This document shows, piece after piece, positions 50,542 through 60,774 of a stretch of DNA of 64,000 nucleotides; within the stretch, counting starts at the first letter, position 1, and the number at the start of each line of letters is the position of its first letter. Both the position numbers and the translations under genes were made by a program. The stretch is from Psychrobacter sp. UBA6766 (GTDB taxonomy: Bacteria > Pseudomonadota > Gammaproteobacteria > Pseudomonadales > Moraxellaceae): assembly GCF_002453355.1 (NCBI RefSeq), contig NZ_DKGQ01000036.1, forward strand, positions 1-64,000, in the 5' to 3' direction. The notes beneath the pieces are model-generated. The model was not told the DNA's origin. It saw nothing but the letters and a program-made list of their open reading frames with translations, and did no database searches.

Positions 50542-50940
50542 TTAGGCAACGAATGCAACGATTTCACCACCGATACCAGCAGCGCGTGCAGCACGATCGC
50601 TCATGATACCTTGGCTAGTTGATACGATAGCAACACCCATACCTTGTTTAACAGTAGGGATAGCGTCTTTACCGCGATGCTGGCGTAAACCAGGACGGCT
50701 ATAACGTTGAATCATTTCGATAACAGCTTTACCTTCGAAGTATTTTAGTTCGATGGTTAAAGTCGCTTTGTTGTTTTCTTGCTCAGTCACAACAGCGCTG
50801 GCTACATAACCTTCACTAACCAATAAGTCAGCGATTGATTTACGTAGTTTAGAGCTCGGCATTGCTACCGATACTTTATTAGCCATTTGTGCGTTACGAA
50901 TACGGGTTAGCATATCCCCAACGGTATCTTGCATACTCAT
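50542..50940 (-). CDS. rpsH: 30S ribosomal protein S8
   Basis: Central-domain 16S rRNA binding protein, 132 residues: [22 protein letters not shown] at the start and the end [31 protein letters not shown]. In E. coli S8 represses the spc operon by binding the mRNA near rplE. It lies just upstream of the hairpin-bearing gap before rplF. Confidence 0.97.
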   Translation of the reverse strand: MSMQDTVGDMLTRIRNAQMANKVSVAMPSSKLRKSIADLLVSEGYVASAVVTEQENNKATLTIELKYFEGKAVIEMIQRYSRPGLRQHRGKDAIPTVKQGMGVAIVSTSQGIMSDRAARAAGIGGEIVAFVA

Positions 50941-50951
50941 ATAGTTACTCC

Positions 50952-51257
50952 TTACCAGCTTGCTTTACGAACACCAGGCACATCGCCTTGCATGACACGC
51001 TCACGCAGCATATTGCGTGATAAGCCAAACTTGCGGAAGTAACCGTGAGGACGACCTGTGATAGCACAACGATTGCGCAGACGAACTGGTGAGGCATTGC
51101 GTGGAAGAGCTTGTAGCTCTAACATCGCTTCCATACGAGTTTCATCGCTTGCAGTCATATCACTGATAGTTTCTTTTAGCTTGATACGCTTTTCAGCATA
51201 CTTAGCAACCATTTTTTCGCGTTTTAGTTCGCGGTTAATCATGCTCTTTTTTGCCAT
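50952..51257 (-). CDS. rpsN: 30S ribosomal protein S14
   Basis: Small-subunit head protein, 101 residues, the long zinc-free type (no Cys-x-x-Cys pairs). [24 protein letters not shown] at the start and [26 protein letters not shown] at the C-terminus are diagnostic. It has 12 bases to rplE upstream and 11 to rpsH downstream. Confidence 0.97.
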   Translation of the reverse strand: MAKKSMINRELKREKMVAKYAEKRIKLKETISDMTASDETRMEAMLELQALPRNASPVRLRNRCAITGRPHGYFRKFGLSRNMLRERVMQGDVPGVRKASW

Positions 51258-51269
51258 AACGTCTTTACC

Positions 51270-51812
51270 TTATTTAAATGGGAAGCCGAATGCTTTAAGC
51301 AACGCACGACCTTCTTCATCAGTACCAGCTGACGTGGTGATCGTTACATCCATACCGCGGATACGATCAATCTTATCAAAGTCTACTTCTGGGAATACGA
51401 TTTGCTCTTTGATACCCAATGAGTAGTTACCACGTCCGTCAAAGGCTTTAGGTGAAAAACCACGGAAATCACGAATACGAGGAATTGCAATGGCAATGAG
51501 ACGATCTAAAAATTCGTACATTTGCTCACCGCGTAGCGTTACTTTACAGCCAATTGGCCATTCTTCACGAATCTTAAAGCCAGCAACTGATTTACGCGCT
51601 TTGGTGACCACAGGTTTTTGACCAGCGATAGCGGTCATGTCAGCTACTGCACCTTCAAGCAATTTCTTGTCTTGAGATGCGCCACCTACACCCATATTCA
51701 ATGTAATTTTAGTGATTTTAGGCACTTGCATCACATTCGCCAAACCAAGCTCTTCTTTGATTTGTTGCTTTAATTCTTCGTTATATAAAGATTTTAATCT
51801 TGCCATTACCAT
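51270..51812 (-). CDS. rplE: 50S ribosomal protein L5
   Basis: 5S rRNA binding protein, 180 residues: [40 protein letters not shown] and the end [28 protein letters not shown]. Two residues precede the usual start (MVMARLKS), so the start may be the second ATG at 51806. Confidence 0.97.
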   Translation of the reverse strand: MVMARLKSLYNEELKQQIKEELGLANVMQVPKITKITLNMGVGGASQDKKLLEGAVADMTAIAGQKPVVTKARKSVAGFKIREEWPIGCKVTLRGEQMYEFLDRLIAIAIPRIRDFRGFSPKAFDGRGNYSLGIKEQIVFPEVDFDKIDRIRGMDVTITTSAGTDEEGRALLKAFGFPFK

Positions 51813-51827
51813 TACACCCTTAGTGTC

Positions 51828-52145
51828 TTACGCAGTCGCCACTACTTCACCGTTCGAACGATAGACGCGTTGTTTTTTGCCGTCTTCGCCGAATTGATAA
51901 GTAATACGATCAGCTTTTTGGGTTTGCGCATTTAAGATTGCGACATTTGAAATATGCAGAAAAGCTTCTTGCTTAACAATGCCACCTTCAACACCAGCTG
52001 CCTGATTTGGCTTCTTGTGTTTGGTGACGATGTTAATGCCTTCAACTTTAATACGATCATTTTTTACAGCTTGAACAGTACCCTGCTTGCCTTTGTCTTT
52101 ACCAGCAATCACGATAACTGTATCGCCTTTACGTAATTTTGACAT
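51828..52145 (-). CDS. rplX: 50S ribosomal protein L24
   Basis: Assembly-initiating large-subunit protein, 105 residues, with the KOW motif GDTVIVIAGKDKGKQGTVQAV near the N-terminus and the conserved INIVTKHKKPNQAAGVEGGIVKQEAFLHISNVA. It lies eight bases downstream of rplN. Confidence 0.97.
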   Translation of the reverse strand: MSKLRKGDTVIVIAGKDKGKQGTVQAVKNDRIKVEGINIVTKHKKPNQAAGVEGGIVKQEAFLHISNVAILNAQTQKADRITYQFGEDGKKQRVYRSNGEVVATA

Positions 52146-52153
52146 GGATTACC

Positions 52154-52522
52154 TCACAATACTTCTGGTGCTAGTGATACAATTTTCATAAACTGATCAC
52201 CACGTAGTTCACGAGTTACCGGTCCAAAAATACGAGTTGCAATCGGTGCTTTGTTTTGGTTCAACAATACCGCAGCATTGTCATCAAAACGCAGAACAGA
52301 ACCATCAGGACGACGAACGCCTTTTTTGGTACGAACAACTACAGCATTCATCACGTCGCCTTTTTTAACACGACCACGCGGAATGGCTTCTTTAACCGTT
52401 ACTTTAATAATGTCGCCAACTGATGCATAACGACGATGAGAGCCACCCAGTACTTTAATGCACTGAACTCGTCTTGCACCGCTATTGTCTGCAACTTCCA
52501 GCATCGATTCAACCTGAATCAT
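52154..52522 (-). CDS. rplN: 50S ribosomal protein L14
   Basis: First gene of the spc operon. The ATG at 52522 gives the family start [33 protein letters not shown] and the standard 122 residues; a longer in-frame start at 52591 adds unrelated sequence. A sigma-70 promoter lies about 150 bases upstream in the gap after rpsQ, as in E. coli. Confidence 0.97.
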   Translation of the reverse strand: MIQVESMLEVADNSGARRVQCIKVLGGSHRRYASVGDIIKVTVKEAIPRGRVKKGDVMNAVVVRTKKGVRRPDGSVLRFDDNAAVLLNQNKAPIATRIFGPVTRELRGDQFMKIVSLAPEVL

Positions 52523-52669
52523 AGCGTTACTCCACACGTATGAGCAATAAAAACCAGTTGCTGCCGCTAGCACAGAATGAGTAGTCGGCATTTTAATAAT
52601 AATAACCGCTGCTACTCTTAATGTGAGTGATTTACGCTCGGCGCAATCAGCATCCTTAAAAAGGCGGCT

Positions 52670-52698
52670 ATTTTAACAGCTTCTGGCTTTTAATGCAA
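52670..52698 (-). promoter_or_regulatory. Sigma-70 promoter of the spc operon
   Basis: Minus-strand TTGCAT (plus 52693-52698) and TAAAAT (52670-52675) are spaced by 17 bases in the 181-base gap between rpsQ and rplN, matching the place of the E. coli spc promoter. Confidence 0.7.
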
Positions 52699-52703
52699 TT
52701 TAC

Positions 52704-52976
52704 TTAGATTTTTTCTACTTTTTCAACCACTTCAACCAAAGTCCAAGACTTGGTTTTTGAGATTGGACGCGTTTCTTTGATGCGGACAAGGTCGCCTTGT
52801 TGACAAACGTTATCTTCATCATGAGCTTTGATTTTTGTAGAACGACGAAGCTGTTTGCCATACAAAGGATGACGAACCAGACGCTCAATCAAAACTGTGA
52901 TGGACTTGTCCATCTTGTCGCTGACAACTCGTCCTGTCAATACGCTAGCATTAGCTGTTTGATTGTTATCGCTCAT
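52704..52976 (-). CDS. rpsQ: 30S ribosomal protein S17
   Basis: Last gene of the S10 operon, 90 residues. [42 protein letters not shown] and [26 protein letters not shown] are typical of the OB-fold S17. It overlaps rpmC by four bases, and the spc promoter starts right after it. Confidence 0.97.
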   Translation of the reverse strand: MSDNNQTANASVLTGRVVSDKMDKSITVLIERLVRHPLYGKQLRRSTKIKAHDEDNVCQQGDLVRIKETRPISKTKSWTLVEVVEKVEKI

Positions 52977-53170
52977 GAGTCGCCTCGTTGTTTCTCGTTA
53001 ATCAAAGTCTGGATCTGAGCAATCGTACGACGATTGCTTCTGACTTCATGGGTATTACCCAACTGACCAGTTGCTTTAGCCATACGAATACGGAAAGCAT
53101 CAAGTTGCTTTTCATCAAGTAACTGAGTCAGTTCTTCTAATGATTTATCACGTAATTCACTGATCTTCAT
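52973..53170 (-). CDS. rpmC: 50S ribosomal protein L29
   Basis: Helical protein at the peptide exit, 65 residues: [48 protein letters not shown]. Its ATG shares one base with the rplP stop and its stop overlaps the rpsQ start, so translation is tightly coupled. Confidence 0.97.
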   Translation of the reverse strand: MKISELRDKSLEELTQLLDEKQLDAFRIRMAKATGQLGNTHEVRSNRRTIAQIQTLINEKQRGDS

Positions 53171-53583
53171 TACATTATCGTCCGCTTAACAATGGTAGTT
53201 TTAAAGGGCAGTTTTGCTGCAGCAAGCGTTAACGCTTCGCGAGCAAGTTCTTCTGAAACCCCTTCGAGTTCATATAGCACTTTACCAGGTTTGATTTCGC
53301 ATACCCAGTACTCGACTGGACCTTTACCTTTACCCATACGTACTTCTAGTGGTTTATTGGTAATAGGTTTGTCTGGGAATACACGAATCCAAATCTTACC
53401 GCCACGCTTAATTTTACGAGTGATGGTACGACGTGCTGCTTCAATTTGACGGGCAGTCATACGACCACGAGTCAACGATTTTAGACCAATTTGTCCGAAT
53501 GCAACGGTGCTTCCACGATGAGAAAGACCTGTGTTACGACCTTTATGCATTTTACGAAACTTGGTACGTTTTGGCTGTAACAT
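53170..53583 (-). CDS. rplP: 50S ribosomal protein L16
   Basis: Protein of 137 residues near the peptidyl-transferase centre and tRNA sites: [30 protein letters not shown] at the start, [26 protein letters not shown] and [24 protein letters not shown]. It lies three bases after rpsC. Confidence 0.98.
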   Translation of the reverse strand: MLQPKRTKFRKMHKGRNTGLSHRGSTVAFGQIGLKSLTRGRMTARQIEAARRTITRKIKRGGKIWIRVFPDKPITNKPLEVRMGKGKGPVEYWVCEIKPGKVLYELEGVSEELAREALTLAAAKLPFKTTIVKRTIM

Positions 53584-53586
53584 AGT

Positions 53587-54315
53587 TTAACCTCTGTCTG
53601 AGTTTCGACGGTTTCCGTTTCCACGACCACGGCGTTTTGGCGCACGAGGCTTCTCTTCGTTGACGGGATTATAAACACTGTTCATACCGTCAAGGATTTC
53701 GCCACGGAAAATCCAAACTTTTACACCGATAGTGCCGTAAGTTGTCTCTGCACGAATTGACGCGTAGTCAATATCAGCACGGAGTGTATGCAATGGCACA
53801 CGACCTTCACGGTACCATTCAGTACGAGCAATCTCAGCACCGCCAAGACGGCCAGACAGCTCAACTTTGATACCTTTAGCACCAGAGCGCATACTGTTCT
53901 GAACCGCACGTTTCATCGCACGGCGGAACATAACACGGCGTTCAAGCTGGCTACCGATACCGTCTGCTACCAAACGTGCATCAAGATCAGGTGATGTGAT
54001 TTCTTCAATATTGACCTGAGCAGGAACGCCCATAATTTTGGTCAATTCTTTTTGAAGTCTTTCGATATCTTCGCCTTTTTTACCGATAACAATACCAGGA
54101 CGCGCAGTGGCGATGGTAATCTTAGCAGCACCAGTAGGACGCTCAATCATAATATTGCTGATCATAGCGTTGTCTAGTTTTTTACGAAGATACTCACGAA
54201 CTTGAATGTCGTTGATGAGGTATTCTGAGTATTGTTTAGGGTTAGCATACCAGTTTGCGTTATGCTTTTTGACAACACCAAGACGAATTCCGATTGGATG
54301 TACTTTTTGACCCAT
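53587..54315 (-). CDS. rpsC: 30S ribosomal protein S3
   Basis: mRNA-entry protein of 242 residues: [25 protein letters not shown], a KH domain with [18 protein letters not shown], and the C-terminal domain [37 protein letters not shown]. The end ([16 protein letters not shown]) is a little longer and more basic than in E. coli (233 residues). Confidence 0.98.
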   Translation of the reverse strand: MGQKVHPIGIRLGVVKKHNANWYANPKQYSEYLINDIQVREYLRKKLDNAMISNIMIERPTGAAKITIATARPGIVIGKKGEDIERLQKELTKIMGVPAQVNIEEITSPDLDARLVADGIGSQLERRVMFRRAMKRAVQNSMRSGAKGIKVELSGRLGGAEIARTEWYREGRVPLHTLRADIDYASIRAETTYGTIGVKVWIFRGEILDGMNSVYNPVNEEKPRAPKRRGRGNGNRRNSDRG

Positions 54316-54318
54316 AAC

Positions 54319-54648
54319 TTATTCTCCTACCTTTATAGTGATGTGACAAGTACGCTTACTGATACGATCAGCGCGACCTTTAGCACGTGGTAGGATACGT
54401 TTTAGCGTAATGCCTTCATCGACATAGATGGTTGACACTTTAAGAGTATCAATATCTAAACCGTTGTTATGTTCAGCATTGGCGATGGCTGAGTCAAGAC
54501 ATTTCTTAACGAACACAGCGCCTTTTTTATTACTATACGTTAGGATATCCAAAGCACGCTCGATAGATTTGCCACGAACTTCATCAGCAACGAGTCTAAC
54601 TTTTTGTGCCGATATGGCGGCACCGCGTAATTTTGCAGTTACTTCCAT
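54319..54648 (-). CDS. rplV: 50S ribosomal protein L22
   Basis: Exit-tunnel protein. The ATG at 54648 gives the family start [27 protein letters not shown] and 109 residues; the longer frame to 54720 overlaps rpsS in another frame and is excluded. The loop that lines the tunnel ([20 protein letters not shown]) is present, and no macrolide-resistance change is obvious. Confidence 0.97.
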   Translation of the reverse strand: MEVTAKLRGAAISAQKVRLVADEVRGKSIERALDILTYSNKKGAVFVKKCLDSAIANAEHNNGLDIDTLKVSTIYVDEGITLKRILPRAKGRADRISKRTCHITIKVGE

Positions 54649-54658
54649 GGTAAGCACC

Positions 54659-54934
54659 TTATCTCTTAGCTTTTTTGTCAATGCCATGACCACGATATGT
54701 ACGAGTCGGGGCAAATTCACCTAGTTTATGACCAACCATCTGCTCGCTCACGATAACCGGTACATGAGTACGGCCGTTGTGAACAGATAAGGTTAGGCCA
54801 ACCATTTGTGGCAAAATCATCGAGCGGCGCGACCAAGTTTTAATTGGTTTGCGTGAGTTGGTGTCTAATGCATTCTCAACTTTAGCAAATAAGTGCGCGT
54901 CTATGAATGGACCTTTTTTCAATGAACGAGGCAT
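54659..54934 (-). CDS. rpsS: 30S ribosomal protein S19
   Basis: Small-subunit head protein, 91 residues: [52 protein letters not shown] and the end [20 protein letters not shown]. It follows rplB after 12 bases. Confidence 0.98.
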   Translation of the reverse strand: MPRSLKKGPFIDAHLFAKVENALDTNSRKPIKTWSRRSMILPQMVGLTLSVHNGRTHVPVIVSEQMVGHKLGEFAPTRTYRGHGIDKKAKR

Positions 54935-54946
54935 GAAATTCTTCCT

Positions 54947-55774
54947 TTATTTCTTCTTGGCGCGGCGGCGGATGATCATACTGTCAGTACGCTTATTATG
55001 ACGCGTTTTAAGTCCTTTAGACTTCTGACCCCAAGGGCTGGTTGGATGGCGACCTTTGTTACGACCTTCACCACCACCATGTGGGTGATCAACCGGGTTC
55101 ATAGCGACACCACGAACTGAAGGACGAACACCGCGCCAACGTGAAGCACCGGCTTTACCAAGTGATTTCAAGTTGTTTTCAGTGTTAGAAACTTCACCAA
55201 TAACAGCACGGCAGTTCACGTGAACGCGGCGAGTTTCACCTGAACGTAGACGTAGAATAGCATAAATACCGTCACGACCTAGTAGCTGAACGCTTGCACC
55301 CGCAGAGCGAGCCATCTGTGCACCTTTACCGATTTTAAGTTCGATATTGTGAATCACAGTTCCCAGTGGGATGTTTTTTAGCGGTAAGCAGTTACCTGGA
55401 CGGATTGGAGAGTTCTCTCCTGACATTACTGTATCACCAACTGCTTGTTTTTTAGCAGCAATGATATAGCGACGTTCGCCATCAGCGTACTTAAGTAAAG
55501 CAATGTGTGCAGTACGGTTTGGATCGTATTCGATACGCTCAACCACAGCTGGGATATTGTCTTTAGTACGTTTGAAATCGATAACGCGATAATGATGCTT
55601 ATGACCACCACCGATATGACGAGTTGTTATGCGACCGTTGTTATTACGACCACCTGACTTACCTTTTGATTCGACAAGTGCTGCAAACGGACGACCTTTG
55701 TAAAGGTGTGGATGCACCACTTTTTCAACAAAACGACGGCCTGGTGATGTTGGCTTTGCTTTTACGATAGGCAT
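54947..55774 (-). CDS. rplB: 50S ribosomal protein L2
   Basis: Core protein of the peptidyl-transferase region, 275 residues: [25 protein letters not shown] at the start, [52 protein letters not shown] with the conserved His (the active-site-proximal His229 equivalent), and a basic tail. Confidence 0.98.
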   Translation of the reverse strand: MPIVKAKPTSPGRRFVEKVVHPHLYKGRPFAALVESKGKSGGRNNNGRITTRHIGGGHKHHYRVIDFKRTKDNIPAVVERIEYDPNRTAHIALLKYADGERRYIIAAKKQAVGDTVMSGENSPIRPGNCLPLKNIPLGTVIHNIELKIGKGAQMARSAGASVQLLGRDGIYAILRLRSGETRRVHVNCRAVIGEVSNTENNLKSLGKAGASRWRGVRPSVRGVAMNPVDHPHGGGEGRNKGRHPTSPWGQKSKGLKTRHNKRTDSMIIRRRAKKK

Positions 55775-55785
55775 GAGTGTAATCC

Positions 55786-56136
55786 TTATTCGTTGATCGC
55801 TGTTTCACTAGTAGAAGTAGTCGTATTTGCGACTTCTTCACCAGCATCAGCCATTTGTACATCTTGACCAGCTTTTAAGGTAACATAGGCTTTTTTATAG
55901 TCGTTACGACGGCCGATACTCTTACCAAAACGCTTTGTCTTACCTTTAACATTCAAAGTGTTTACTTTAGTAACTTCAACACCTTCAAACATCAACTCAA
56001 CTGCTTTTTTGACTTCAAGCTTAGTAGCATTAGAATCAATTTTAAATACCTGAACACCAAGTGAGTCGCCAAGCATTTGAGATTTTTCTGAGAATACAGG
56101 TCCTCTTAGGATCTGATAAAGTCTTGCGTTATTCAT
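55786..56136 (-). CDS. rplW: 50S ribosomal protein L23
   Basis: Docking site for trigger factor and SRP at the tunnel exit, 116 residues. [20 protein letters not shown] and [31 protein letters not shown] are typical. An acidic Thr/Ser-rich tail (about 20 residues, [17 protein letters not shown]) extends beyond the usual 100-residue length. The ATG overlaps the rplD stop by four bases. Confidence 0.96.
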   Translation of the reverse strand: MNNARLYQILRGPVFSEKSQMLGDSLGVQVFKIDSNATKLEVKKAVELMFEGVEVTKVNTLNVKGKTKRFGKSIGRRNDYKKAYVTLKAGQDVQMADAGEEVANTTTSTSETAINE

Positions 56137-56735
56137 GCTAGTGCTTCCTCAAATTGTTTCGCAGCTTCAACTGACATGATTACTTTATCAAAAGCAATCA
56201 AGCTCACTGGATCCACTTCGTTTGTACCAAGTACATTGACGTGTGGAATGTTGCGAGCAGCTAAGTATAAATTTTCGTCAACTTCTTTGGTGACGATGAG
56301 TGCACGAGGTGCGCCCAAATCATTTAACTTTGCAATCAGCTCTTTGGTTTTTGGGCCAGAAACGCTTAGCTCTTCAACCAAAATCAAACGCTCTTGGCGA
56401 ATCAATTCGGCTAGGATGCACTGCATCGCACCGCGATACATTTTGCGGTTAACTTTCTGTGACCAATCTTGTGGTTTGGCTGCAAATGCACGACCACCAG
56501 AACGCCAGATTGGGCTACGAATAGAGCCTGCACGAGCGCGACCAGTACCTTTTTGGCGCCATGGCTTGATGCCACCGCCAGAAACTTCGGCACGGGTTTT
56601 TTGAGCGCGTGTACCTTGACGAGCACCAGCAAGATATGCGGTGACGACTTGATGCACTAATGCTTCGTTGAATTCACGACCGAAAGCCGTATCAGAAAGC
56701 TCAACTGCCGCCCCTGTAACTGTTTTTAAATCCAC
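56133..56735 (-). CDS. rplD: 50S ribosomal protein L4
   Basis: Tunnel protein of 200 residues that in E. coli also represses the S10 operon through the leader [63 protein letters not shown] forms the long basic loop, and the end is [18 protein letters not shown]. It lies 14 bases after rplC. Confidence 0.97.
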   Translation of the reverse strand: MDLKTVTGAAVELSDTAFGREFNEALVHQVVTAYLAGARQGTRAQKTRAEVSGGGIKPWRQKGTGRARAGSIRSPIWRSGGRAFAAKPQDWSQKVNRKMYRGAMQCILAELIRQERLILVEELSVSGPKTKELIAKLNDLGAPRALIVTKEVDENLYLAARNIPHVNVLGTNEVDPVSLIAFDKVIMSVEAAKQFEEALA

Positions 56736-56749
56736 GTTAATCCCCTTGC

Positions 56750-57388
56750 TTAGGCTTTGACTGACGGACGTACGATGACATCGCCACCGGTGGCACCAGG
56801 GATTGCACCCTTGATGACAAGTAACCCTTTTTCAACATCAACCGATATCACTTCTAGGCCTTGGACGGTAACGCGTTTGTTACCCATTTGACCTGGCATT
56901 TTTTTGCCTTTGAAGACTTTACCTGGTGACTGGTTTTGACCAGTTGAACCAAGGACACGGTGAGAAACTGAGTTACCATGAGTGGCATCTTGCATGCTAA
57001 AGTTGTGACGCTTTACGCCGCCTTGAAAGCCTTTACCTTTACTCTGTCCTGTGACATCTACAATCTGACCTTGTTCGAACAAGTCAGCTAGGATCTCACC
57101 ACCAATCTCACGACCTTCAAGATCGCTGTCATTGGCACGAAATTCCCAAACACCACGACCAGCTGCAACACCAGCTTTAGCGAAGTGACCTTTTTGTGCA
57201 GCAGTTACGCGGCTGTCACGACGAGTACCTGTGGTAACTTGAATGGCTTGATAGCCATCTACATCAGTATTTTTTACTTGAGTAATGCGGTTAGCATGGA
57301 CCTCAACCACTGTGACAGGGATAGATTCGCCTGCTTCAGTGAAGATACGGGTCATGCCGCATTTTTTACCGACTAAACCGATCGCCAT
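56750..57388 (-). CDS. rplC: 50S ribosomal protein L3
   Basis: Assembly-initiating large-subunit protein, 212 residues: [22 protein letters not shown] at the start, [55 protein letters not shown] in the extended loop near the peptidyl-transferase centre. The Gln in TGQNQ is the usual PrmB methylation site. Confidence 0.98.
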   Translation of the reverse strand: MAIGLVGKKCGMTRIFTEAGESIPVTVVEVHANRITQVKNTDVDGYQAIQVTTGTRRDSRVTAAQKGHFAKAGVAAGRGVWEFRANDSDLEGREIGGEILADLFEQGQIVDVTGQSKGKGFQGGVKRHNFSMQDATHGNSVSHRVLGSTGQNQSPGKVFKGKKMPGQMGNKRVTVQGLEVISVDVEKGLLVIKGAIPGATGGDVIVRPSVKA

Positions 57389-57437
57389 TTTAGACCTCTT
57401 TATATCTTATATTAATGGGTTGGGTGTGTAATGTGCA

Positions 57438-57749
57438 TTAACCCAAAGCAATTTGAACGTCAACACCCGCCGCTAAGTCTAACTTCATTAGCGCATCCAC
57501 AGTTTTGTCGGTAGGCTGAACGATATCAACCATACGCTTATGAGTACGGATTTCGTACTGGTCACGAGCGTCTTTATTAACGTGTGGAGAGGTTAGAACG
57601 TTGAAGCGCTCAATGCGAGTCGGCAACGGTACAGGACCACAAACTTGCGCACCGGTGCGCTTTGCAGTATCAACAATCTCTTGTGCAGATTGATCAATCA
57701 GACGATGATCAAAAGACTTAAGACGGATACGGATTCTCTGGTTAGCCAT
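57438..57749 (-). CDS. rpsJ: 30S ribosomal protein S10
   Basis: First gene of the S10 operon, 103 residues: [53 protein letters not shown]10 also serves transcription antitermination with NusB. A promoter about 300 bases upstream gives a long leader. Confidence 0.98.
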   Translation of the reverse strand: MANQRIRIRLKSFDHRLIDQSAQEIVDTAKRTGAQVCGPVPLPTRIERFNVLTSPHVNKDARDQYEIRTHKRMVDIVQPTDKTVDALMKLDLAAGVDVQIALG

Positions 57750-58176
57750 GCCAGCAAGCTCCTAATATGTGCTTTTGTCATTCTTGTTTTGAAGATATGA
57801 GCAAAAGCCGTTTGGTTAAATATTCACTTTAAGCGGCCTTCTGTTCTTAACCAGAATGAGTTCGTTACCGGAACTTATAGCGTGCCAAAAGCAAAATAGT
57901 TTAAAGCCCCGCCGACCCTTCCATTATAGGATGTCAGCAAAGGCATAATGAAATAGTGCTAGAAACGATGCTCTAGCTGTCATAGCGCCAGCTGTTTAAT
58001 TGGCTGCGCATATATAATTCAGTGGTGTGTATTATACATAGTATTTTACTCATTGCAAGCGCAATATCTGTGGTGTTTTGAGATATTACCCTTTATAAAC
58101 AAGCCTTTTTATCCATAATATCTTCCTCTAAACCTTAGCTGAACCTTTCAATAATGGCCAGAATTTTAATCTATCA
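57750..58176. other. S10 operon leader and rng-rpsJ intergenic region
   Basis: About 430 bases. It holds the S10 promoter (58031-58058) and a leader of about 275 bases before rpsJ. In E. coli the 172-base S10 leader is the target of L4; several short inverted repeats are present here, but I could not fold the leader to show the L4 site. Confidence 0.5.
58031..58058 (-). promoter_or_regulatory. Sigma-70 promoter of the S10 operon
   Basis: Minus-strand TTGCAA (58053-58058) and a perfect TATAAT (plus ATTATA, 58031-58036) are spaced by 16 bases. The -10 box is ideal and the -35 moderate. It lies about 280 bases before rpsJ. Confidence 0.7.
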
Positions 58177-59769
58177 CTAGTCTAAAACAATGTCATATTG
58201 CTCTTGGGTATAAAGATTTTCTACGTCAAACGTAATCACTCTACCTAATAGATATTCTAAGTCCGCTACGGTGTCGGATTCTGAGGTCAGAAGTAAATCA
58301 ATTACGGCGGCATGCGCAACCACGGTGAATTTTTTTGGTGAGTTGTAAGTACGCGCACAGCGCATGATTTCGCGAAATATCTCAAAGCAGACGGTTTCAG
58401 CCGTTTTCACAAAGCCGCGACCCTGACAGGTTGAGCATGGTTCACAGAGCTGCTGACCAAGGGATTCTCGGGTACGTTTACGCGTCATCTCAACCAGCCC
58501 AAGCTCACTGACTTGGGTGATTTTGGTTTTGGCGTAGTCTTGCGCTAGCTGCGCTTGTAAGCTCTCTAAAATATCGTCTTTATGCTGCTGCTCAAGCATA
58601 TCGATAAAATCTAGGATAATAATACCACCAAGATTTCTTAAGCGTAATTGCCGAGCAATGGCATGAGTGGCTTCTAAATTGGTTTTATAAACCGTATCTT
58701 CTAACGAACGCCCGCCGACAAAAGAGCCGGTATTAACATCGATCGTCGTCATGGCCTCTGTTTGATCAATGATTAGATAACCGCCAGATTTTAAGTCGAC
58801 ACGGCGTTTTAAGGCGTCACGCAAATCGTCTTCGACACGGTGGACGTCAAACAAAGACGGCTCGGCGGTATAATGCACTATGCGGTCATAGACAAAAGGC
58901 ACAAACTCTTTGGCGAAATAACGGACCTGCTCATAGATTTGCGCGTTATCAATCACTACTTTTTCGGTATCGGCATGCACCAAGTCACGAATGGAGCGCA
59001 GCGGCAGTGATAATTCTTGATAAATGAGCTCAGAGCTTTGATTTGGTTTTGTTTCTTGGCGACGGGCACAAATGGTGCGCCAGAGCTGCAATAAATAGTA
59101 GATATCTTCTTCAAGTTTATTAACAGGTACGCGCTCAGCGGCGGTACGCGCAATCAGGCCACCTTGTAGGTTGACCGTTTGCATCAGGCTCGCAAGCTCT
59201 GTTTTTAGCCGTGTGCGCTCTTCTTCGCCATCAATTCGCTGCGAGATACCGATATGGTCGCTCGATGGTAGATAGACCAAGTAACGTGATGGTAGCGATA
59301 TATTGGTGGTTAAACGCGCGCCTTTACTGCCAAGCTGGTCTTTGGTGACTTGAACTAAGATACGCTGGCTTTCGTGCAGCCGATGTTGAATGAGAGTCTT
59401 TGAAACGGCCACGACCTCGGTACTTTGCGCGCTGACAACGGGCGGTGTAACCGCCAAATCTTCAGCAGAGGCTTCTATAATAGAACGTTCATTATCGGTA
59501 TTCTCTGAGGTCTTGTGCTTATCTTCGGTGACGGGACGCGGCTCGCGCTGCATATCGTTGACATGTAAAAATGCCGTTCGTGACTGGCCAATATCGACAA
59601 AAGCTGCCTGCATGCCAGGAAGTACGCGTACTACCGTCCCCAAATAGATGTTGCCAACCAAACCCAATTTATGATGACGCTCAATATAAATCTCGCCCAA
59701 GACACCGTTATCTAACACGGCGACGCGGGATTCCATGGGACTAATATTAATCAGCAGCTCTTCGGACAT
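58177..59769 (-). CDS. rng: Ribonuclease G
   Basis: Endonuclease that matures the 5' end of 16S rRNA and takes part in mRNA decay; RNase E/G family. From the ATG at 59769 (MSEELLINISPMESRVAVLDNG) it has 530 residues, about 40 more than E. coli. The S1 domain (GEIYIERHHKLGLVGNIYLGTVVRVLPGMQAAFVDIGQSRTAFLH) carries an insertion of about 50 polar residues (roughly 78-125), not seen in E. coli. The catalytic Asp sits in DVNTGSFVGG and in IILDFIDML, and the Zn-link cysteines in CEPCSTCQGRGF. It closes the mre-maf-rng string, as in E. coli. Confidence 0.94.
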   Translation of the reverse strand: MSEELLINISPMESRVAVLDNGVLGEIYIERHHKLGLVGNIYLGTVVRVLPGMQAAFVDIGQSRTAFLHVNDMQREPRPVTEDKHKTSENTDNERSIIEASAEDLAVTPPVVSAQSTEVVAVSKTLIQHRLHESQRILVQVTKDQLGSKGARLTTNISLPSRYLVYLPSSDHIGISQRIDGEEERTRLKTELASLMQTVNLQGGLIARTAAERVPVNKLEEDIYYLLQLWRTICARRQETKPNQSSELIYQELSLPLRSIRDLVHADTEKVVIDNAQIYEQVRYFAKEFVPFVYDRIVHYTAEPSLFDVHRVEDDLRDALKRRVDLKSGGYLIIDQTEAMTTIDVNTGSFVGGRSLEDTVYKTNLEATHAIARQLRLRNLGGIIILDFIDMLEQQHKDDILESLQAQLAQDYAKTKITQVSELGLVEMTRKRTRESLGQQLCEPCSTCQGRGFVKTAETVCFEIFREIMRCARTYNSPKKFTVVAHAAVIDLLLTSESDTVADLEYLLGRVITFDVENLYTQEQYDIVLD

Positions 59770-59983
59770 AATATTTTCTCTTATCACTCAGCTTTCTTGC
59801 GAAGCGTTCATAGTTTGGTAGCCTTACAGTGTACCAAATGCACCTTGTGTTTGCCCATTACCCTACCGTGTCATTATGTGCAAATGGTTGAATGGTAGCT
59901 ATTGGCAACTTCACTTAAAGCCGCGCCGTTAACCGCTCTTGACCAAATATGTCCTACACTTATCTATTGGTCTGTTAAGCGCT

Positions 59984-60703
59984 TTAGACTTTTCTGTCAG
60001 CGCTAACATCTGTGATATTTTTAATTAACGTCAACGTTTGCGCAAGCGGTAAGCCAACCACATTGGTATAGCTGCCATTAATACGGCTAACCCATGCCGC
60101 GCCCAAACCTTGAATACCATAGCCACCAGCTTTATCAGCAGGCTCGCCACTTTCCCAGTAATCTCGCATCATCTCTTCGGTTAAGGGTATAAAGGTCACT
60201 TCGGTGCGCTCAGTGATTTGTTGCTGATGAACGACTTGAAATGCCCTTTCAGAGTTTGAAGAGTTTGAAGAGTTTGAAGAGTTTGAAGAGTTTGAAGAGT
60301 TTGAAAGCTTAGCCGATAATAATACTTGAGTAGCTTGCACTGCTGTCCATACTTGATGAGTGCTATCAGACATCTGCTGCCACATGCGATAAGCATCTTC
60401 ACGACTATCGGGCTTAACCAATACCGTTTTATCATCTGCCAAGACACCAATAGTGTCAGCGGTTAAAATGATAAAAGACTCAGATAAATCAGCGTAATCA
60501 GTATGATTATCCTTTAACTCTTTATTCAATCGTTCTAGCGCGGCCTCCGCCTTGGTAGCAACCATACGTTCAATATAATCTTTAGGCGCTTCATTAGCTT
60601 GCGGCGTTTCATCAATATCGACGCTCATAACCGTAAATTCTAGTTGCGCCCTTTTGAGCAGCTCATGGCGACGCGGCGAGCCAGAGGCTAAAATAAGTTC
60701 CAT
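59984..60703 (-). CDS. maf: Maf-family nucleotide pyrophosphatase (YhdE-like)
   Basis: House-cleaning pyrophosphatase, YhdE-type by its start MELILASGSPRRHELLKR and by its place between mreD and rng; that type acts on dTTP and UTP. The catalytic Asp is in ILTADTIGVLADD and other contacts in GEPADKAGGYGIQG. The ATG at 60703 with GAGAG upstream gives 239 residues, about 40 longer than E. coli. The extra length includes a tract of six 9-base repeats (60252-60305) encoding Asn-Ser-Ser units, and neighbouring polar residues, in a loop between TQVLLSAKL and ERAFQVVH. An in-frame upstream extension to 60937 is excluded. Confidence 0.92.
   Translation of the reverse strand: MELILASGSPRRHELLKRAQLEFTVMSVDIDETPQANEAPKDYIERMVATKAEAALERLNKELKDNHTDYADLSESFIILTADTIGVLADDKTVLVKPDSREDAYRMWQQMSDSTHQVWTAVQATQVLLSAKLSNSSNSSNSSNSSNSSNSERAFQVVHQQQITERTEVTFIPLTEEMMRDYWESGEPADKAGGYGIQGLGAAWVSRINGSYTNVVGLPLAQTLTLIKNITDVSADRKV
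60252..60305. repeat. Six perfect 9-bp tandem repeats inside maf
   Basis: GAGTTTGAA is repeated six times without error (54 bases); on the coding strand it gives Ser-Ser-Asn units in frame. As the unit is nine bases, changes in copy number alter length but do not break the frame. Confidence 0.95.
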
Positions 60704-60774
60704 CGCTATTCTCTCATTGTATAAATTTATGATTTTTTGATTTTCTGGTTTTGCAGGCCGATGAGAATATGAAG

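Noticed and set aside
54649..54720. N-terminal extension of rplV
   Set aside because: It overlaps the 3' end of rpsS in another frame, and the family start MEVTAKLRG is present at 54648.
60252..60305. Tandem repeats in maf as a small CRISPR array
   Set aside because: Units are nine bases with no spacers, lie in a coding frame, and there are no cas genes.
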